Below, in pieces: positions 11,704 to 24,592 of a DNA stretch of 64,000 bases. The notes beneath the pieces are model-generated. The model was not told the origin of the DNA. It ran no database searches and saw only the letters and a list, made by a program, of their open reading frames with translations. Made by a program: the position numbers and the translations under genes. Source of the stretch: Ischnura elegans (Eukaryota > Arthropoda > Insecta > Odonata > Coenagrionidae). The DNA lies in contig NC_060250.1 of the NCBI RefSeq assembly GCF_921293095.1, positions 112,788,629 to 112,852,628 on the forward strand, given 5' to 3'. How positions within the stretch are numbered: the stretch's first letter is position 1; each line of letters begins with the position of its first letter.

Positions 11704-11740
11704 GGTTTTGGCCAGCTTTTTTCGATTTCCGCCCACTGTG
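11704..11740 (-). repeat. Transib right terminal inverted repeat
   Basis: Ends in CACTGTG (11734-11740), the inverted heptamer, followed by the CGACG flank. It is a perfect inverted match to 9026-9062. Confidence 0.9.
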
Positions 11741-12368
11741 CGACGGTCCTTCTGCCAAACGCATAAGTGTGAAAGAGTGGAAATTGTAAGAGTGCAAAAA
11801 GTAAAAGCGTGGAGTTAACCATATAATATTTATCCTAAATAATAAACGAAATCGGTAAAACAACGCGGAATACGACGGCTTTCAGCGGGTGGCCGCAAAG
11901 CACTCCGCCTTCACAAGCCCTAAGTAAACGGCAACAGTATTTATCAATATTCCTTTGGGATTAATTCGTATTCATCAGTATTCCATTCTTTTTCCTACAG
12001 TGTTCCATCTAATTCCTCGTCCAGGACGCAGTATTTCCTGGTATTTGACGAAATACAAGGAAGACGAAAAATTTCTGTAGAATAGCATCGTAGTTATCAT
12101 ATTTCTGGAACATTACATCTTATTTCACTCTTCTATTTCGTTCAAGCTCCACCCTTTCGCATTTGAACTGTTTCAATTATCACATAAAACGATAATCTTG
12201 TCACATAAAATATTCATCCCTGGCCATGTATTAGTCTCCGCCGTCGCAACATTCATTTAATGTTGACAATTGAATTCACAATCGAATTCAAATGGAATTC
12301 CATTTGCCGCACGGCTGGAATCTTAGGGGGACAGCCAGTTTTGGCAGAGGAATTTGTCAGTATTTTGT
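11741..12368. other. Unassigned
   Basis: No gene or repeat terminus recognised. The stretch near 11850-11920 (GCGGAATACGACGGCTTTCAGC) resembles 14180-14215, hinting at an old dispersed repeat. Confidence 0.35.
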
Positions 12369-12677
12369 AAGGTAAGGTATGGTATACGGAGGAGGCGACC
12401 GGCAGCTGAGGTCATTTGCGCCATGAGGGAATTGTATTCAAGGAAGGGTGAAGAGAAACCCGGCGTCGGCATTAGCCTGCTCTAAACGAAAGGCGCCAAG
12501 GGGACCACAGTTTAACATCCCATCCGACGGACGGAGTGTTTCGGTTGAAATGTCCTCCAAACAACACTCAAGCAGGGATCGGGCAATCTTTGAAAATTCT
12601 CTGCCACTGCTGGGATTTGAACTCGAGCCTGGTGGGTGGGAAGGCAATTCACTAGCCACCAAACCAACCCGATCCCA
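12369..12677 (-). repeat. tRNA-derived SINE, family 2
   Basis: On the minus strand the head reads GGTTTGGTGGCTAGTGAATTG (A-box region) and GAGTTCAAATCCC (B box), followed by a body of about 250 bp. A truncated relative is at 3862-3990. It is immediately followed by a different SINE at 12692. Confidence 0.7.
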
Positions 12678-12691
12678 CATTATCCCACATG

Positions 12692-12893
12692 GCCGGCCTC
12701 GGTGGCGGCGGGGTAACGTTCTCGCCTGCCTAACAAGAGGTCGCGGGTTCGAGTCCCGCCTGGGTAGGTTTCCCCGGTCCAGGGCATGGTCGTATGTGTA
12801 CGTTTACTTGTTACATTTGTTGAAAACCCCGGTGTAAAATGGCCAATAAGAGCTGTATCTGGTGGTTTGAGAATAAAATAAAATAAATAAATT
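12692..12893 (+). repeat. tRNA-derived SINE, family 3, second copy
   Basis: Same family as 5652-5862: GGCCTCGGTGGCGGCGGGG (A box), GGTTCGAGTCCC (B box, 12746-12757), CCAGGGCATGGT, GTAAAATGGCCAATAAG and an AAATAAAATAAATAAA tail. Confidence 0.9.
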
Positions 12894-13002
12894 ATTTTGT
12901 TTGAAGTTGTAAAGACGGGAAGGGCGAGTAGAAGTTGTTTACTCCTCAATAAATACTTTTGATGATTGGTGATGTTTGCTATTCGTTGGAAGTAGAATGT
13001 AA

Positions 13003-13050
13003 TTCATCATCACTGGTCAAGAATCCTGAGACTGGTTTAACGCAGGTTTT
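13003..13050 (-). mobile_element. LINE 3' tip (RTE-like family)
   Basis: ATCATCACTGGTCAAGAATCC, then GACTGGTTTAACGCAG, the inverted 3' terminus of the LINE family seen at 6768-7345, cut to about 50 bp. Confidence 0.5.
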
Positions 13051-14200
13051 TCCCAAAACTGTATAAAATGCACTAAAAAGTAAAAGCTTTTCATCACTTG
13101 GGGAATAAAGCGTGGGTATAGACTAGGTTTATTAGAAATTAGTATAAAAGAGGCTGGAAGGTAAGGATGGGCAAGCAATATTAACATCTAAATCTAATCA
13201 ACACTCTCTCTTTATTCTCCGAGAGATGAAAAGCTTCATTTTTTTACTTACTGAAAAAGTAAAAAACGTATTTTTTTTAATCTTTATATTATTTTATACT
13301 TTTTAGTAGTGAATCATGTCATCGAATAAATCAGAGCTTTTAACAAAATTTCTACCACAAAAATTATAACTAACGCCTTAAATTGAGAAAATTCAAAACT
13401 ATTTTTAATATGGAAATTCAGTTAATTAATTGGAGCCCAATAGAACGAATTTCTAATTTCTGATTACTGAATATTGTTCTGCCATCAGAAGAAAGCAATT
13501 ACGCGAAATTTCATGCCGATTCGACGATATAAAGTGGGATAAAAATCAATCACAAGATTCCATTGATGTAACAGACTGAAGAAGAAAGTTAAGAAAAGCG
13601 TGTTAAATCATCGAGATCCTGCCATCTTAATGCCATTCAACAGTTGGAGACTGCTGAAACCAACTGATCTGAATGTAAAAAGTGCACCAACAGAGAAAAT
13701 AACCGAAAGATATTATTATTAAAAATTTATAATACGTAATACGTACTCTGGTAAATCCGTCCCTAACCGGTGGTAAGCGTACCCCTTGGGGGTACACGAC
13801 GAACCAGTATGCCGAAAATAATCGGTAATTGCGGACACCAGGAACTATGTATATCTATGGAAACCATGGCAATATGTATCCATATTATATGATGTGTTTA
13901 AAACAAAGTATCTATTTGTACAATTATTTTTAACTAAATGTGTCACCTACCCGTACTGAAATTATGTAATAAAATGTGCACGTTACACATTTGAGGGTAA
14001 AATAATAGTAATATACATATAATTGGTACAGGAGGAAAAAATATTGGGAAACCTTGCTCGAGCAGATCTACCATCGCCATCAAATATTTATATTTCATGA
14101 AATTTTTGATCTACCTTAGAATAATAGTTAATTATAAAATTTATCAAGAAATCTGCGGGCTCGAAATTTTCTGGAAACGGGAAAACATCGCGGAATACAG
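13051..14200. other. Featureless AT-rich stretch
   Basis: No open frame, splice-flanked exon or repeat end recognised. Confidence 0.5.
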
Positions 14201-14800
14201 CAGCTTTCAGCCAGTCGCGACTAAACACGTCTCCTCTAGGCAGCCAATAGTGCGAGGGCACCGCCGCCTATGAAATACCCCACACCATCGAATTCCGATC
14301 CAGACGACGACGCCGGTAGGAGGGAAAGAGAATACGGCGGCGGCGGCGGGTGGGAAGGGGAAAAGACAGAAGAAGTGGCAAACAGTCAGAGAAAAGAGTT
14401 TGGAGTGGAGATGAGGGAAGGTGGCCAAAAGGCGGAGGGAAAGAGCCGGCCGGTGCTCTTCTTCCTCCTCAAGGTGTTTGACACGGGCTGTAAAATACCG
14501 CCATTCCTCGCGGCCGTGGGCGGCGCGGCAAAAGACCAAACATGGCGGCCGCTGAAGACGTTTTTGTGCGCAAGGGATGTGGAACCGTAGCACTGCTCGG
14601 GGGGGTCGCCTTTGCTAGATCGCCAGGGAGCAGGATATCGAGAGAAGAGACATTTATCTTTGCTCGGGGCAACACACCGGCACACGGGTTACACTATCTC
14701 GTCGAGGACATCTTTCCCCACCTCCACGCGGACAAAGGGTTGCTTCAGCTCCTGAGTAAATTGTGCGAGCTCCTTTCCTCCTCGTGTTGACTCAGGACAC
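14201..14800. other. GC- and CpG-rich patch
   Basis: A compositional island (GGCGGCGGCGGCGGGTGGG near 14337) in AT-rich surroundings, with overlapping frames on both strands (14207-14593 minus, 14270-14590 plus) that are open mainly because stop codons are rare in GC-rich DNA. No domain recognised. It could be a CpG-island promoter or an old GC-rich repeat; I cannot decide. Confidence 0.35.
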
Positions 14801-17800
14801 TTGCCCCGACCGGAATAAATTTCGATGGTTTCAACACTAGAAATGCCTTAACTTCAAACACGCGCGGGTGAAAAACAACAGTAAGAAGCTATTTTTTCAG
14901 TTGAAAATTTAAAAGTGGAAAAATGACTTCATAAATATAAATAGGCTTCACATAATCCTTCTAATTTTCTTTCCAGAGCACTTTTAATTTTAATTTATAG
15001 AAGAGGCGATAATAAAATTTTAAGGGATCGAATAGTACAGTAAACTAAGTAAAAACTATAAGCTACCACTAAGAAATAGTTTACTAAGCTCAGGGATGGT
15101 GCTACAGCCTTACCTAAGAAAGCGGAATAATGTGTTGATAAATATGTCTTTTTAAAATTCCTTCCATTAGCAATTCCAGCGACGCCAGTATCATCTAATT
15201 TTTTCCTGACAGAGTAGTATTTTACTACGTTCGTAATTTTCAAAATGATCTCACTCCCCGTAGTTGTAGACAAACTGATACCTTTCCTCTGAGTTATTTG
15301 GCTAAACAAACCCCCGAATCGAGGGAGGAATCTTCTTGAAAAAAAAATGTATATAAGCCTAAGAGAGAAAATTAATATTTTCCTGAACTCTATATAAGTT
15401 CCATGTAGGAGGGCAAAAGGGATAGATCCGTCTCCTCCAATTAAAAGTTTTCGCAGCGTTTAAAATCAGAACTGATTCGCTAGGGATGAAGGCGAAGTCG
15501 AAAATAATTTTACAAATCAGGCTGGATCCAAAAATATGAGCCATTACCTCAGATTTCTGAAGGGGATACTAGGGCAGCCATCCCTTAGTAACTCAAATAA
15601 AGCCAATAAAAATAAGGTGGGTTTTTCGGTTTTGCCATCCAATATTTGGCGGGCGCTTATGGTCAACATATTATTCTGCTGACTCTATTGCAAGTATTAT
15701 TTTTCTAGGCTGAAAAGATAAGGAGTAAATATTTTTGAATTAGATAGGACCCCCATCTCCTACATCTCCATTTTATAAAAGCTCCTCGCATTTCGCAAAT
15801 AATAAAAAAAACTTAGAGGTCAAAAACCTCTTTAGCTGAGTCACACGAAAAGGATAGCCACGTGCCTCCTATATTTTTTTTGGATAATTTAGACCCATCT
15901 TAATCAGGGCTTCACAATCTTCTAGTGAGCTTATTAGACGGCAGCACTAAAGTTGTGAATACATCGCAGTACTTTACATAGCAGTAATTTATAAGTAAAA
16001 ATATCTTATGAATCAGGGATGGAATTGAAAATTATAACCCTAAACATGATATGGAAGAGTAAAAAAATTTTCTTAGTCCTACCGACGGAATTAATGCCAC
16101 CCTGACGTTTATTCCTCTGCCACATAATTTTGGAGCTAAATAATTGTAAGAAAGTACTATTAAAAATAGCTTTCAAATGTTTACCAAAAATATAGATCGA
16201 TGAATTTATTCACCACACACTCATAGAACAAGTATTGAAAAAAACATGTTTCACTCCAAACGATCCTTAGGAGAGAACCAGAACCTCAGTTTATACGCCA
16301 ATAATTATTGTGAGTAGAAGTTTTTAATTTAATACCTTGTAACGCACCCTTCTTCACAGAATTTTCTTTGACTTAGATTATTTTTATGTTCAAATAAAGT
16401 AGCACTTTTCCTTATCTTTGCATAATCTAAAATAAATATCAAAAAAGTCGTTTCATAATCATTTTTATGCCGACAAGCCACAGTAATTTCCAGGGTTCCG
16501 CAAAGAGAAAGTGGATAGAATGCCGCAGTACTCGAAAGCTCGAAATGCCATAATTGAGTAAAGTTTCAGAATATAAAATGGACTTAATAGGCAAAGGATC
16601 AAAAAGTACATGCATCAAATTGAGAAAAATCCTAACCGGTAGTTTCCAAATACTCATAAATAATACACACTGTTATTATAAGTGTGGGGTAACTGATCAC
16701 CACCCCATAAAAAAATGAAGAAAACTTTGCTAGCCAACAAAATGTTCACGTCGGATATGAATGAGCTCGGTACATATATTATTATTCTTAATTTTAAATA
16801 AGGCAGCCCGCAGTTCGAGGAAGTGAAATTTATTGGCACATCAATGTCCATACTTGGTTTTGAAACCGTTGAGGATATTTCTCATTTCAATTTAATGATT
16901 TAATTTCATTTTTATCAACATTTTCAACAAGTGGCATCTAACGTCATTGGTTACCACCGAGTGATATTGAGGATTGCTTTTCCCATTCCCTTCAAGGGCG
17001 TTTCATCAGCATCGTGGACTACCGACAAGAACTGAGTGACAAACGTTTGGCTTCCGATCACCTAGTTAAAATTTACCAGTTACACCACTTGGCATAGACC
17101 GCTCCAAACACGAAGAAACCACCACCGGATAAATTAACATGAACGGTCTGTTAATTACTTACTTGTTGTTCCCGGACGGCTAGACAGCTGCAGTCATTAA
17201 GCTTCAGAGCTTGAGCAACTGAGCTAGATAGCAGGGCATGTGGAGTAGTTTTCGTCTGACCCATCCCAGTTCCATGATGACAAATATTTTCCGCCTAAAA
17301 ATCATTTTACTGTGCCTTACAATTTACGCTGCTAGCTTGAGAAGTTAGGGAACATTTGGCATTGTAATTTCTTATCTATCCAAAGATGAAATGGAAATAA
17401 ACTGACCGAATATCATTTGGTTCAAATCCTGAATAAATAGCCCATTAACCATGTTATAGCACATTCCTTACCAGCTGACTGAAAATAAAACGACGTGTCG
17501 GGGTAATTTTTTTATTTATCCAACGCTGACTAATCATAGAAGTAAGTACTCTATAATATTTTTTATTAGTCACCATTGAAATTTGAACAATTGGAAAAAC
17601 ATTGTTTTCACCCTACGCATGATAAAATGTACATTGAAAATTATTAACTATAAAATTTAAGTTTCAATACACCTGCGTATGAAAATCGAGGGCAAAAAAT
17701 TAGATAAGCCAGAGTTATTTTCAGAGAATGGGGTTACGAGGAAATGCGTGATAAACAGAGGCTACTTTCCTGCCCTAAAATGAACTTAATTTGCTCATAT

Positions 17801-19722
17801 TGGGAATTTACTTCATTAAAGCCATCCGCATAATGAAATTTTCCGCAAAATTAATCCAAGCACTTATTGTATTACCCTTGAATCATAATTATACACTTCA
17901 CCAATGTAAGAGCATAAAAAATCAATACGCCGCTAATTGCGTCATTTACGCCCATTTATGTACCAGAAATAAAGGTCTGAAACAACGGTTTACCCATACG
18001 CTAACATGCCATCAAAAAGAAAATGCATTAAGAAATAGTGTAGTGAATGGACTACACATTAAGCTTTCTTTCAAACTTCGGAAGAGAAAAACTAAATGCA
18101 ACCGTGGTGAAACTTCATAGTGTAGATGGCGACATTACAAGAAACTCAAGCGGGTATCCTTGGAATCGGTAGTAAAGTAGAATAATGCTCCATGAGTAGC
18201 GAGATTAAATTAGCACAAGAACTCCTCTTCGCGTATCTATTACCACTGGCAACTGGTACAAGCTCTGACAGGTGGGGTTATTACTTGCCAAGAGCATGGC
18301 TCAAGATAAGCTATCAGACTAATCTGATCCTGTCATACTAGACCGACACCTGTGTCGGAATTCGTCTTAAATGTTGTCAGAAAAAAATGCCTTTGGAACT
18401 GCAAATTTCCATTTGCTGGATTTGCTGCAAATTTCCATTTGCGAGTATATTATACGCAAAGTAAAATATTGAAAACATATGTTTGGAGTTAAATACGTTA
18501 TAAGTATTACGTGGTGATGTGAGGATGATATCCCGTAACTTTCCCCGTCTGGGCCTGCTTTAGGGATACATCATGAAGGCCTGAAAAATAAATAAATTTA
18601 TTTTGCCTGCTTCACCACGTTAATGGCTAAGGATAGTTAATAATACCTGAACGGCACGAAATAAAGTATCGCCATGAGGCCTCAATCATGTTGACACGCT
18701 ACTAATTATAATTTTTATGCGTTAACCAAGAACAAAGGATACGTAGCAAACAGTAAGAGCAAGCAATGAGAAACAATATACAAATAGTAGCCTTCCAAGA
18801 AGAAAGAGAAACAAAAATCAGGAAATCCGTAAATTGAATCGGTATTTCGGAAGAAAAGCTAACTTCTATTTTGCCACAAATTCAATTTTTGCGGAAATGT
18901 TTTTTTGAACATCTATAACGACTAAGCAATTTTTGCAGTTTTTTTTTAACATTTCATTCAAAAACAGAAACGTCTGAATATAAAATATTATTGAAATAGA
19001 TGTTTTCATTTTCCGGCTGTAATACTTGTGATCGTGAATGTGAATCTAATCAAAATTGAATCATTCAATCAGTTACTCCATAATTCCAATTTCCCTGTCT
19101 AAAGTTAAATTTTAAGTTTGGTCCATTAAGATTTATATTGAATGCTTTAAAATAACAGATTATTTATGAACTTTGAATACCCGGGCAAATTTTAGTGCAT
19201 TGTGAGCCGCTTAGGTTATAGATAACCTAATACTATTTAATCGCAGTTTGTGGAAGTGTAATAGAGAGTAAAGCTTCGACTTCAAACCCAGGAAAGTAGA
19301 CTGATTGATGGAGATGATGATGATGAGTGGAAGTAGCAAAAAAAATCTGTGATAAGGAAAATATTCAGATGAGGAGTTGCAAGGACTCTGCTGTAGGTCT
19401 TTTGACCTCGCTATATTACAGCCCTGAGGACGGGTATATCAGTCAACGAACTTTTCCACCTGCACTTCTGAGGGGGCTCAAGGGATATCGACGTGACAGG
19501 CACCACGACTGTCCCTCGTTAAGGATATGATTGGATAATTCGGAAGGCGCAAGCAATTCTCGCGCCGTCATTGAGGCGATGAAAATTATCATGAGCAAAA
19601 CCTGGAAGTTACAGTTATCGTTTCGAATATTTATAAAACTAACAAATAGCACATTTACCGGGATAAAACGTAAAAAATTAAAGGGCATAAACAAGAACTA
19701 AAATTACTAACTATGTAATACT
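14801..19722. other. Long featureless stretch
   Basis: Nearly 5 kb of AT-rich DNA without recognised genes or repeat ends. Short frames (14995-15309 minus, 17791-18120 plus) lack any known motif, codon bias I can see or convincing splice pairing. It could be intronic. Confidence 0.45.
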
Positions 19723-20013
19723 CAGTGGCGCAGACTCCATGGGGCTTGAGGGGGCCCGAGCCCCCTCAAAAATTCGTTATGGGTGTGGGAAAAAATGTGT
19801 CAGGCTTGACGATTTTCCCCGGAGTGTCCAGATATCGAGATTCGAGTTATCAGGGTTCTAATGTTTGAGTTTGAATGTTTTCTACTTAAATATGACTCTT
19901 CTAACATGCTTAAAAAACTTAAAACTTACTACTAATAAAATTTCCCGGGGCAAGATCCCCGGTTTGGGCCCCCCCCCCCCCCAATATATTTTTTTTGTAA
20001 GTCGGCATCCCTG
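19723..20013. mobile_element. hAT-type MITE with perfect 8-bp target duplication
   Basis: Begins CAGTGGCGCAGACTCC and ends GGCATCCCTG. It is flanked on both sides by GTAATACT (19715-19722 and 20014-20021). Internal G-runs and C-runs face each other. It shares its body (CCCCGG...TTGGGCCCCCC, AATATATTTT) with 21388-21641. Too short to encode a transposase, so non-autonomous. The 8-bp duplication and CAGTGGCG ends point to hAT. Confidence 0.85.
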
Positions 20014-20167
20014 GTAATACTGTGGTGTATTTCTCTCAAATTGGCGATTTCAACTCGTCAGGCGTTCTGCTCTCGACATGTCCACGTGGCGGAGTAATCA
20101 CGTCAGTGGAATATTTAGGGAAACCATTAACGCGCTGAATTTTTCACGTGCAGAACTCAATTAATCT

Positions 20168-20386
20168 ACCCAAAGGTTGGTATGGATAAGGGAGAGTAGT
20201 GCTAACCCCAGACTAAGGTGCAGGCGCGTGAAATCACACATTCAGGGAAGGGGGGCCATTTCCTTGCCATTCGCCGCTTCGCACGGCGTGGATTTTCATT
20301 TTGAGGTGTCCGAAAGTAGGAATTTGATCCCGGGAACCCAGTATCAGCAGGCAAGCGCTCTGTCCAATAGGCTACCACGCTCCCCA
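20168..20386 (-). repeat. tRNA-derived SINE, family 1, second copy
   Basis: Collinear with 548-766: ACCCAAAGGTTGG at one end and GGCTACCACGCTCCCC at the tRNA-like head. The minus strand carries A- and B-box-like sequences. Confidence 0.75.
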
Positions 20387-21050
20387 CTTAAAATTCCTAG
20401 TTAGTTGGATATTTGATTATAGCTTCTTTGTTTGGGACCGCAACGACGCAATCACCGAAATCGTGGTCAAAATTCAACAAAATAAACTAAAAAATTTATA
20501 TTTTTTCTGTTTAGGGGTAGGTAGTAAAATAGTTTTGCCACTTAAATATGTAAGGTAGAGAGGTCGGTTAGCATTCACCAGCGTTTATCAGTTAATGTTG
20601 AAATGACATCTTTTCGGTTATCTTCTGCCGCGGAACTGGACCGTTCGGCGCTAGCCGAGTTTAAAAGTATGCTGTGCAGTTCATTTGAAACCAATTTTCA
20701 GCATGCAAAATTAATTATCTTCCCTGATACAATTATATTTTGTTATATATTGCTTAAATATGACAGAAATCAATCTAGCCAATTAATTACTGCTTATTAA
20801 TACGAAAGTATATTTCATTTTCAGATGAAAATTTGACAAAAAGACCCGGAAAAGACCATTGGGTGTATTGTTTATTCAATACACCCAATATATTGTGCGA
20901 TTTGTATTGCATGAAAATAATATCTATGTCATTTTATTGCTGAATACCGGAGCGGAGTGTCGCGGCATAGCAAGCTAACATTAGCGATACCTAGCAGTTA
21001 CGGTTCCTATAAAGCGTGAGAACTGCCCCATGCGAACAAATTGTACAGAG
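20387..21050. other. Unassigned
   Basis: No gene recognised. A small palindromic stretch around 20860-20890 (GGGTGTATTG / CAATACACCC) could form a hairpin. Confidence 0.4.
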
Positions 21051-21053
21051 ATT

Positions 21054-21387
21054 TTATTCTTTAATCCAAGAATTCGAGGACCTTTGGTGACGCCCTCCCC
21101 CTAGATGCGCCGGCCACTCGCAGATGGGCCAGACGGCTGGGCGCCGTGGCACGCGCCGCTTGCGGTGTGACCGAAGGGGCGCTAATTGCCCGCGCGACAC
21201 ACCCACGCCACTGCCAGCCCACCTCCTCACTGCCGCGCCGCCGCCTGAGGAGCTTAGCTGCCCGCCCCTCACCCCCCCCCCCCCCCGCCCGCACGGCCAC
21301 GTGGAACGACGCGTGTCACCGCTCCAGTCCAGTAGCCTGAGAAACTGTGGACTTCCGTCCAGGCGCCCCACGGAATCACTCTTAACG
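21054..21387. other. GC-rich, CpG-rich patch
   Basis: Strongly GC-rich with a C-tract (21271-21286). Long frames open on both strands (21054-21428 minus, 21124-21453 plus) are low-complexity Arg/Pro/Gly products of composition. Possible CpG-island promoter or degraded repeat. Confidence 0.35.
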
Positions 21388-21641
21388 CAGTGGCGCCGAC
21401 TCCATGGGGCCCGAGGGGGCCCGAACACCCTCCAAAATTTGTTATGGGTGTGAGGAAATAATGTGTCGGGCTCGTCGATATTCCACGGAGTGTCTAGATA
21501 TCGAGATTCGAGTAATCAGAGTTCTAATGTTGATCACACGACTCTTTTAAAATGCTTAAAAAACTAAAAACTCACTACTTAAAAAAATTCCCGGGGCACG
21601 ATCCCCGGATTGGGCCCCCCAATATATTTTGTAGGTCCCTG
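21388..21641. mobile_element. hAT-type MITE, relative of 19723-20013
   Basis: Starts CAGTGGCGCCGACTCC and ends AGGTCCCTG. The flanks are TCTTAACG (left) and TCTTAAAA (right), 6 of 8 matches. The body is collinear with 19723-20013. Confidence 0.75.
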
Positions 21642-21643
21642 TC

Positions 21644-22125
21644 TTAAAACCCGTATGATACTTTCCAATTTATTGGCCAATAAATCGGCGCGCAATATTG
21701 TTGAAAATATTGGGCGTTACGTACCGTGTGACACGCATCAATATTTACACCAATATTGCCCGAAATAGTGTTCTAACATCCCGCTGGAGATTGCAATTGT
21801 ATTTCGAAGATTTTACGCTGCATCAGCATTCCTGCGATTTGTACGCTTCAATCAATAGTGAAACAAATTCTTACGTCCACATTTTAGAAATTTCAAGGGA
21901 ATTTTCGGAACAAAACCAATGTTTTACAGCAAAACCGGATGTTTTGCGAAGAGCATCTTGTTCTGGCCCCTTGGAGTCAACAAAACTGAATTATGATTGG
22001 AGATTGGCCGCGACAAAATAGAACCTGTTCTAAATTCGAAATTGGGCGAGAAATTGTGGCCAATTTGGTAAAAAGGACATTGGACCAGAAATTGGTGTGT
22101 GACAGTTGGACCACAATCCAATATC
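21644..22125. mobile_element. TTAA-bounded element, one end lost
   Basis: The left end is TTAAAACCCGTATGATAC. It is collinear, inverted, with 44007-44884, which has both ends. It contains ATTGTTGAAAATATTGGGCGTTACG and GGATGTTTTGCGAAGAGCATC. The right terminal 40 bp or so found in the other copy are missing. No transposase is encoded. Confidence 0.65.
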
Positions 22126-24398
22126 CAGTCCAATAAAGATATATAACGATAAAGGTTTCGTCGCACTGATGGGATTGAAGACAAATACTCAACTGTAACT
22201 ATTCGGGAACATTGATATTTTAATTTGCTATCGCAAGAGGCATTCTTGGATGCCTAAAAGAGACATTATGTCGCACCGCAAGCGTATTAATTATCCTAAA
22301 TCAATGTTAAACTTAATCCCTTTTCCTGCATCTACATAATAGTTTTTTAGGTAAGATCCATTTTTATGTTAAGGATTAAACTTGACTACATTTGTCATCA
22401 ATTGGCCAACGACTCAATAATTAGCGTCGAAATTTGCCCAAGTTATATTATTCGTAACTTTCCAACTGAATTCAACGTTTACTTACATGTAGGCAGGAAA
22501 ATCACTAACGCCTTACATCTTCGAGGAAACCTTTTATCGTGAGGATTAAAGGAATAGATAAGGAGGTGACGTTTCACTCATGACTATCGGCGACAAATTA
22601 TTCCACTTTAAGGTAACAAGTTAACTGAAATTTCAATTTTTTCGTCCCTGATACGTCCACTAATCTTTGATAGAATTTTCCTCGTGTGATGATTACGAAA
22701 AGATTAATGAAATAATGGGCATAACATTTCCTAAACAAAAATTGTCAATCCCCTAACATTTCCCTTATGCATAATCACATTCGGGAAGCAGATAAAATTT
22801 AAGTGCAAATGAAAGTTGAGGAAACGACCTTACTTTTACCCATCAACTTAAAAGAAAATTTGACTAAACGAAGCCAATTTGAACAGAAATATGTACTTTC
22901 GTTGAGTGTGGGTACATCAGTCACTGAAGTTGGTCACTGACCTTCGTCGTAACCCAAATTTTCCCTGACAGCTATAAGACATTTCCCGACATTTACCTGA
23001 TTTTGTTAACATTAACATGAGTCTGATAGGCTTCCTTAAAATCTAATTTTCCCCATTTCCTAAGATAACCTAACATTTTTCTCGTTTCCTGGATTTTTCA
23101 ATCCTTTTTTATAATTTTTTCTTGAATATTTATTTAGATATTACAGTAAGGTTGTGTCCTTGTGCCTAGTGCTTCACAACTTACGAGAAAAATATTAATT
23201 TCTTGATTGAGGAGCCAATCAGCCACAATTCTGCGGGACTTCCTCCAAAAAATGAGCAGCTCCCATGATGCTATTTTTTGTAAATTTGGAACTGTGGCCC
23301 GCACATTCCACGCTTCACGTCATTCGACTGTTTTCGTGGTTTCGTGCCTTCCCGGGGCCGGACGGTCCCTTATTTTTCCCTTCCCACCGTCCTATTCCGT
23401 TCCATTGTGTGAGGAGGGGGATCTAAATGGAGATAGCGAGAGAATGGGCTCGTCTAAATATAAAGATCAGCGTTAGAGCAAAGTGAGTGTAGCGGCTGTT
23501 TGGCTTCGTCGTCTTCGTCGTCCGACGGCACTGGGGCACACACCAAAGATTTCCCCCACCCTTTTCCCTCCTCCCCTCCCCCACCCCCCCACAAGCACAA
23601 CCTCTTAAGCCGGGGAAAAGTCATTGGATGGATCTAGGAGTAGACGAGGCGAGGGGGAAGGAGGATTTTATAAAGGGTAAGAAAAGTCGGGGAGTGCGTT
23701 TCCATGCATCCTTGTTTGCATTGCGCAGCCAATGAGAAGTATGGATGGCCAACGCAGGCTGCGTTTCCGTCGATCTCACCCGTCTCCCAACTTCGGACGC
23801 AGTTTAATTTAAACGATAATCCAAACCCAAGGAGGTTAGAAGGAAATGGAGGAGGCACACCCGTAAGGTCTCAGGGGAAAAGTTGAAGCTGGAATGGGGG
23901 TGCATGGGAAGGATTAGGCCACGCCCACTCGGCACAAAACATTGGCTGTTCCCGTAAGATTAACCACACATTTCGTTGAAAGTATAGCACATATTGACCG
24001 GAATTTACTATGAAAAGCCATCTCAGAAACTCAGAGAATACTAGTTATACCTATTACTCTATTGACACACCATAAAGCTGAACAGCCAACCATTGCAACT
24101 CTTTGCTTTTTCCTCAGAAAATTAGGAAATATAATTCGTAGTTAGCAATATATTTCAAACGGGAAAACTCGGCACAAAAAGCTCACAAAAAGAGGGCATG
24201 TAATTCTTGTGCAGTCACCAGCGCAACGTAAGCCAGATAAAAACCAAAACAACGTGCCGACCAATATGGCGGATTTTGCTTCAAAAATTATGTTTGTGTA
24301 CAAAAAATCAAGTATGTGGCGCCTCCACTTTTCTTTTAACCTCCTTGATCCAAATCTCACTTCGTTCCCAGCATGGGCTGAACCGGGACGCACCCAGT
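22126..24398. other. Unassigned; GC-rich patch 23280-23900
   Basis: AT-rich to about 23280, then a GC-richer patch with C-tracts and short frames (23207-23476 plus, 23634-23858 minus) lacking domains. No splice-supported exon found. Confidence 0.4.
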
Positions 24399-24592
24399 AG
24401 CGGATACAGAAAAAACTCAAGGTGGGGGGGGGGGGGCGCAAAATATATCGTACCTTGAGTTAACTTTACTTTTATCGTAGTAAAATATAATCAAGTCAAA
24501 TGCAAAGTTTAAGAGGTTTTTCATTAAAACGATTACGTAAAAAATACAAGACATTGCCACCTTATGATATGAAAAAGTTGCAAAAGGGTGGT
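24399..24592. mobile_element. One-ended hAT-type MITE
   Basis: Starts CAGTAGCGGATACAG, then a poly-G run. It is collinear (inverted) with the complete element 59620-59882, including CTTGAGTT, TTTATCGTAGTAAAA and CTTATGATATGAAAAAGTTGCAA. The far terminus is missing, and the sequence passes directly into the repeat at 24593. Confidence 0.65.

Larger units (their letters stand above)
9026..11740 (-). mobile_element. Transib DNA transposon, decayed but with both ends
   Basis: A 2,715-bp element with 37-bp perfect terminal inverted repeats beginning CACAGTGGGCGGAAATCG. The right flank starts CGACG (11741-11745), and the left flank has CGACG at 9020-9024, one extra base before the element. Transibs are known to make 5-bp GC-rich target duplications and to start with a CACNNTG-type heptamer like the RAG signal. 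The minus strand encodes a Transib/RAG1-like transposase remnant (9356-10810), and the overall length is close to that of complete family members. The one-base offset at the left duplication is the only irregularity in the ends. Confidence 0.88.

Noticed and set aside
14207..14790. Possible coding gene in the GC-rich patch
   Set aside because: Frames on both strands are equally open, with no splice sites, start context or domain to favour one.
18900..19060. AT-rich stretch as a replication origin or matrix attachment site
   Set aside because: AT-richness is the background of the whole window, and no specific motif supports the idea.
21054..21453. Overlapping frames of 124 and 109 codons on opposite strands
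   Set aside because: Both are low-complexity products of a CpG-rich patch with a long C-tract, and both run into a MITE.
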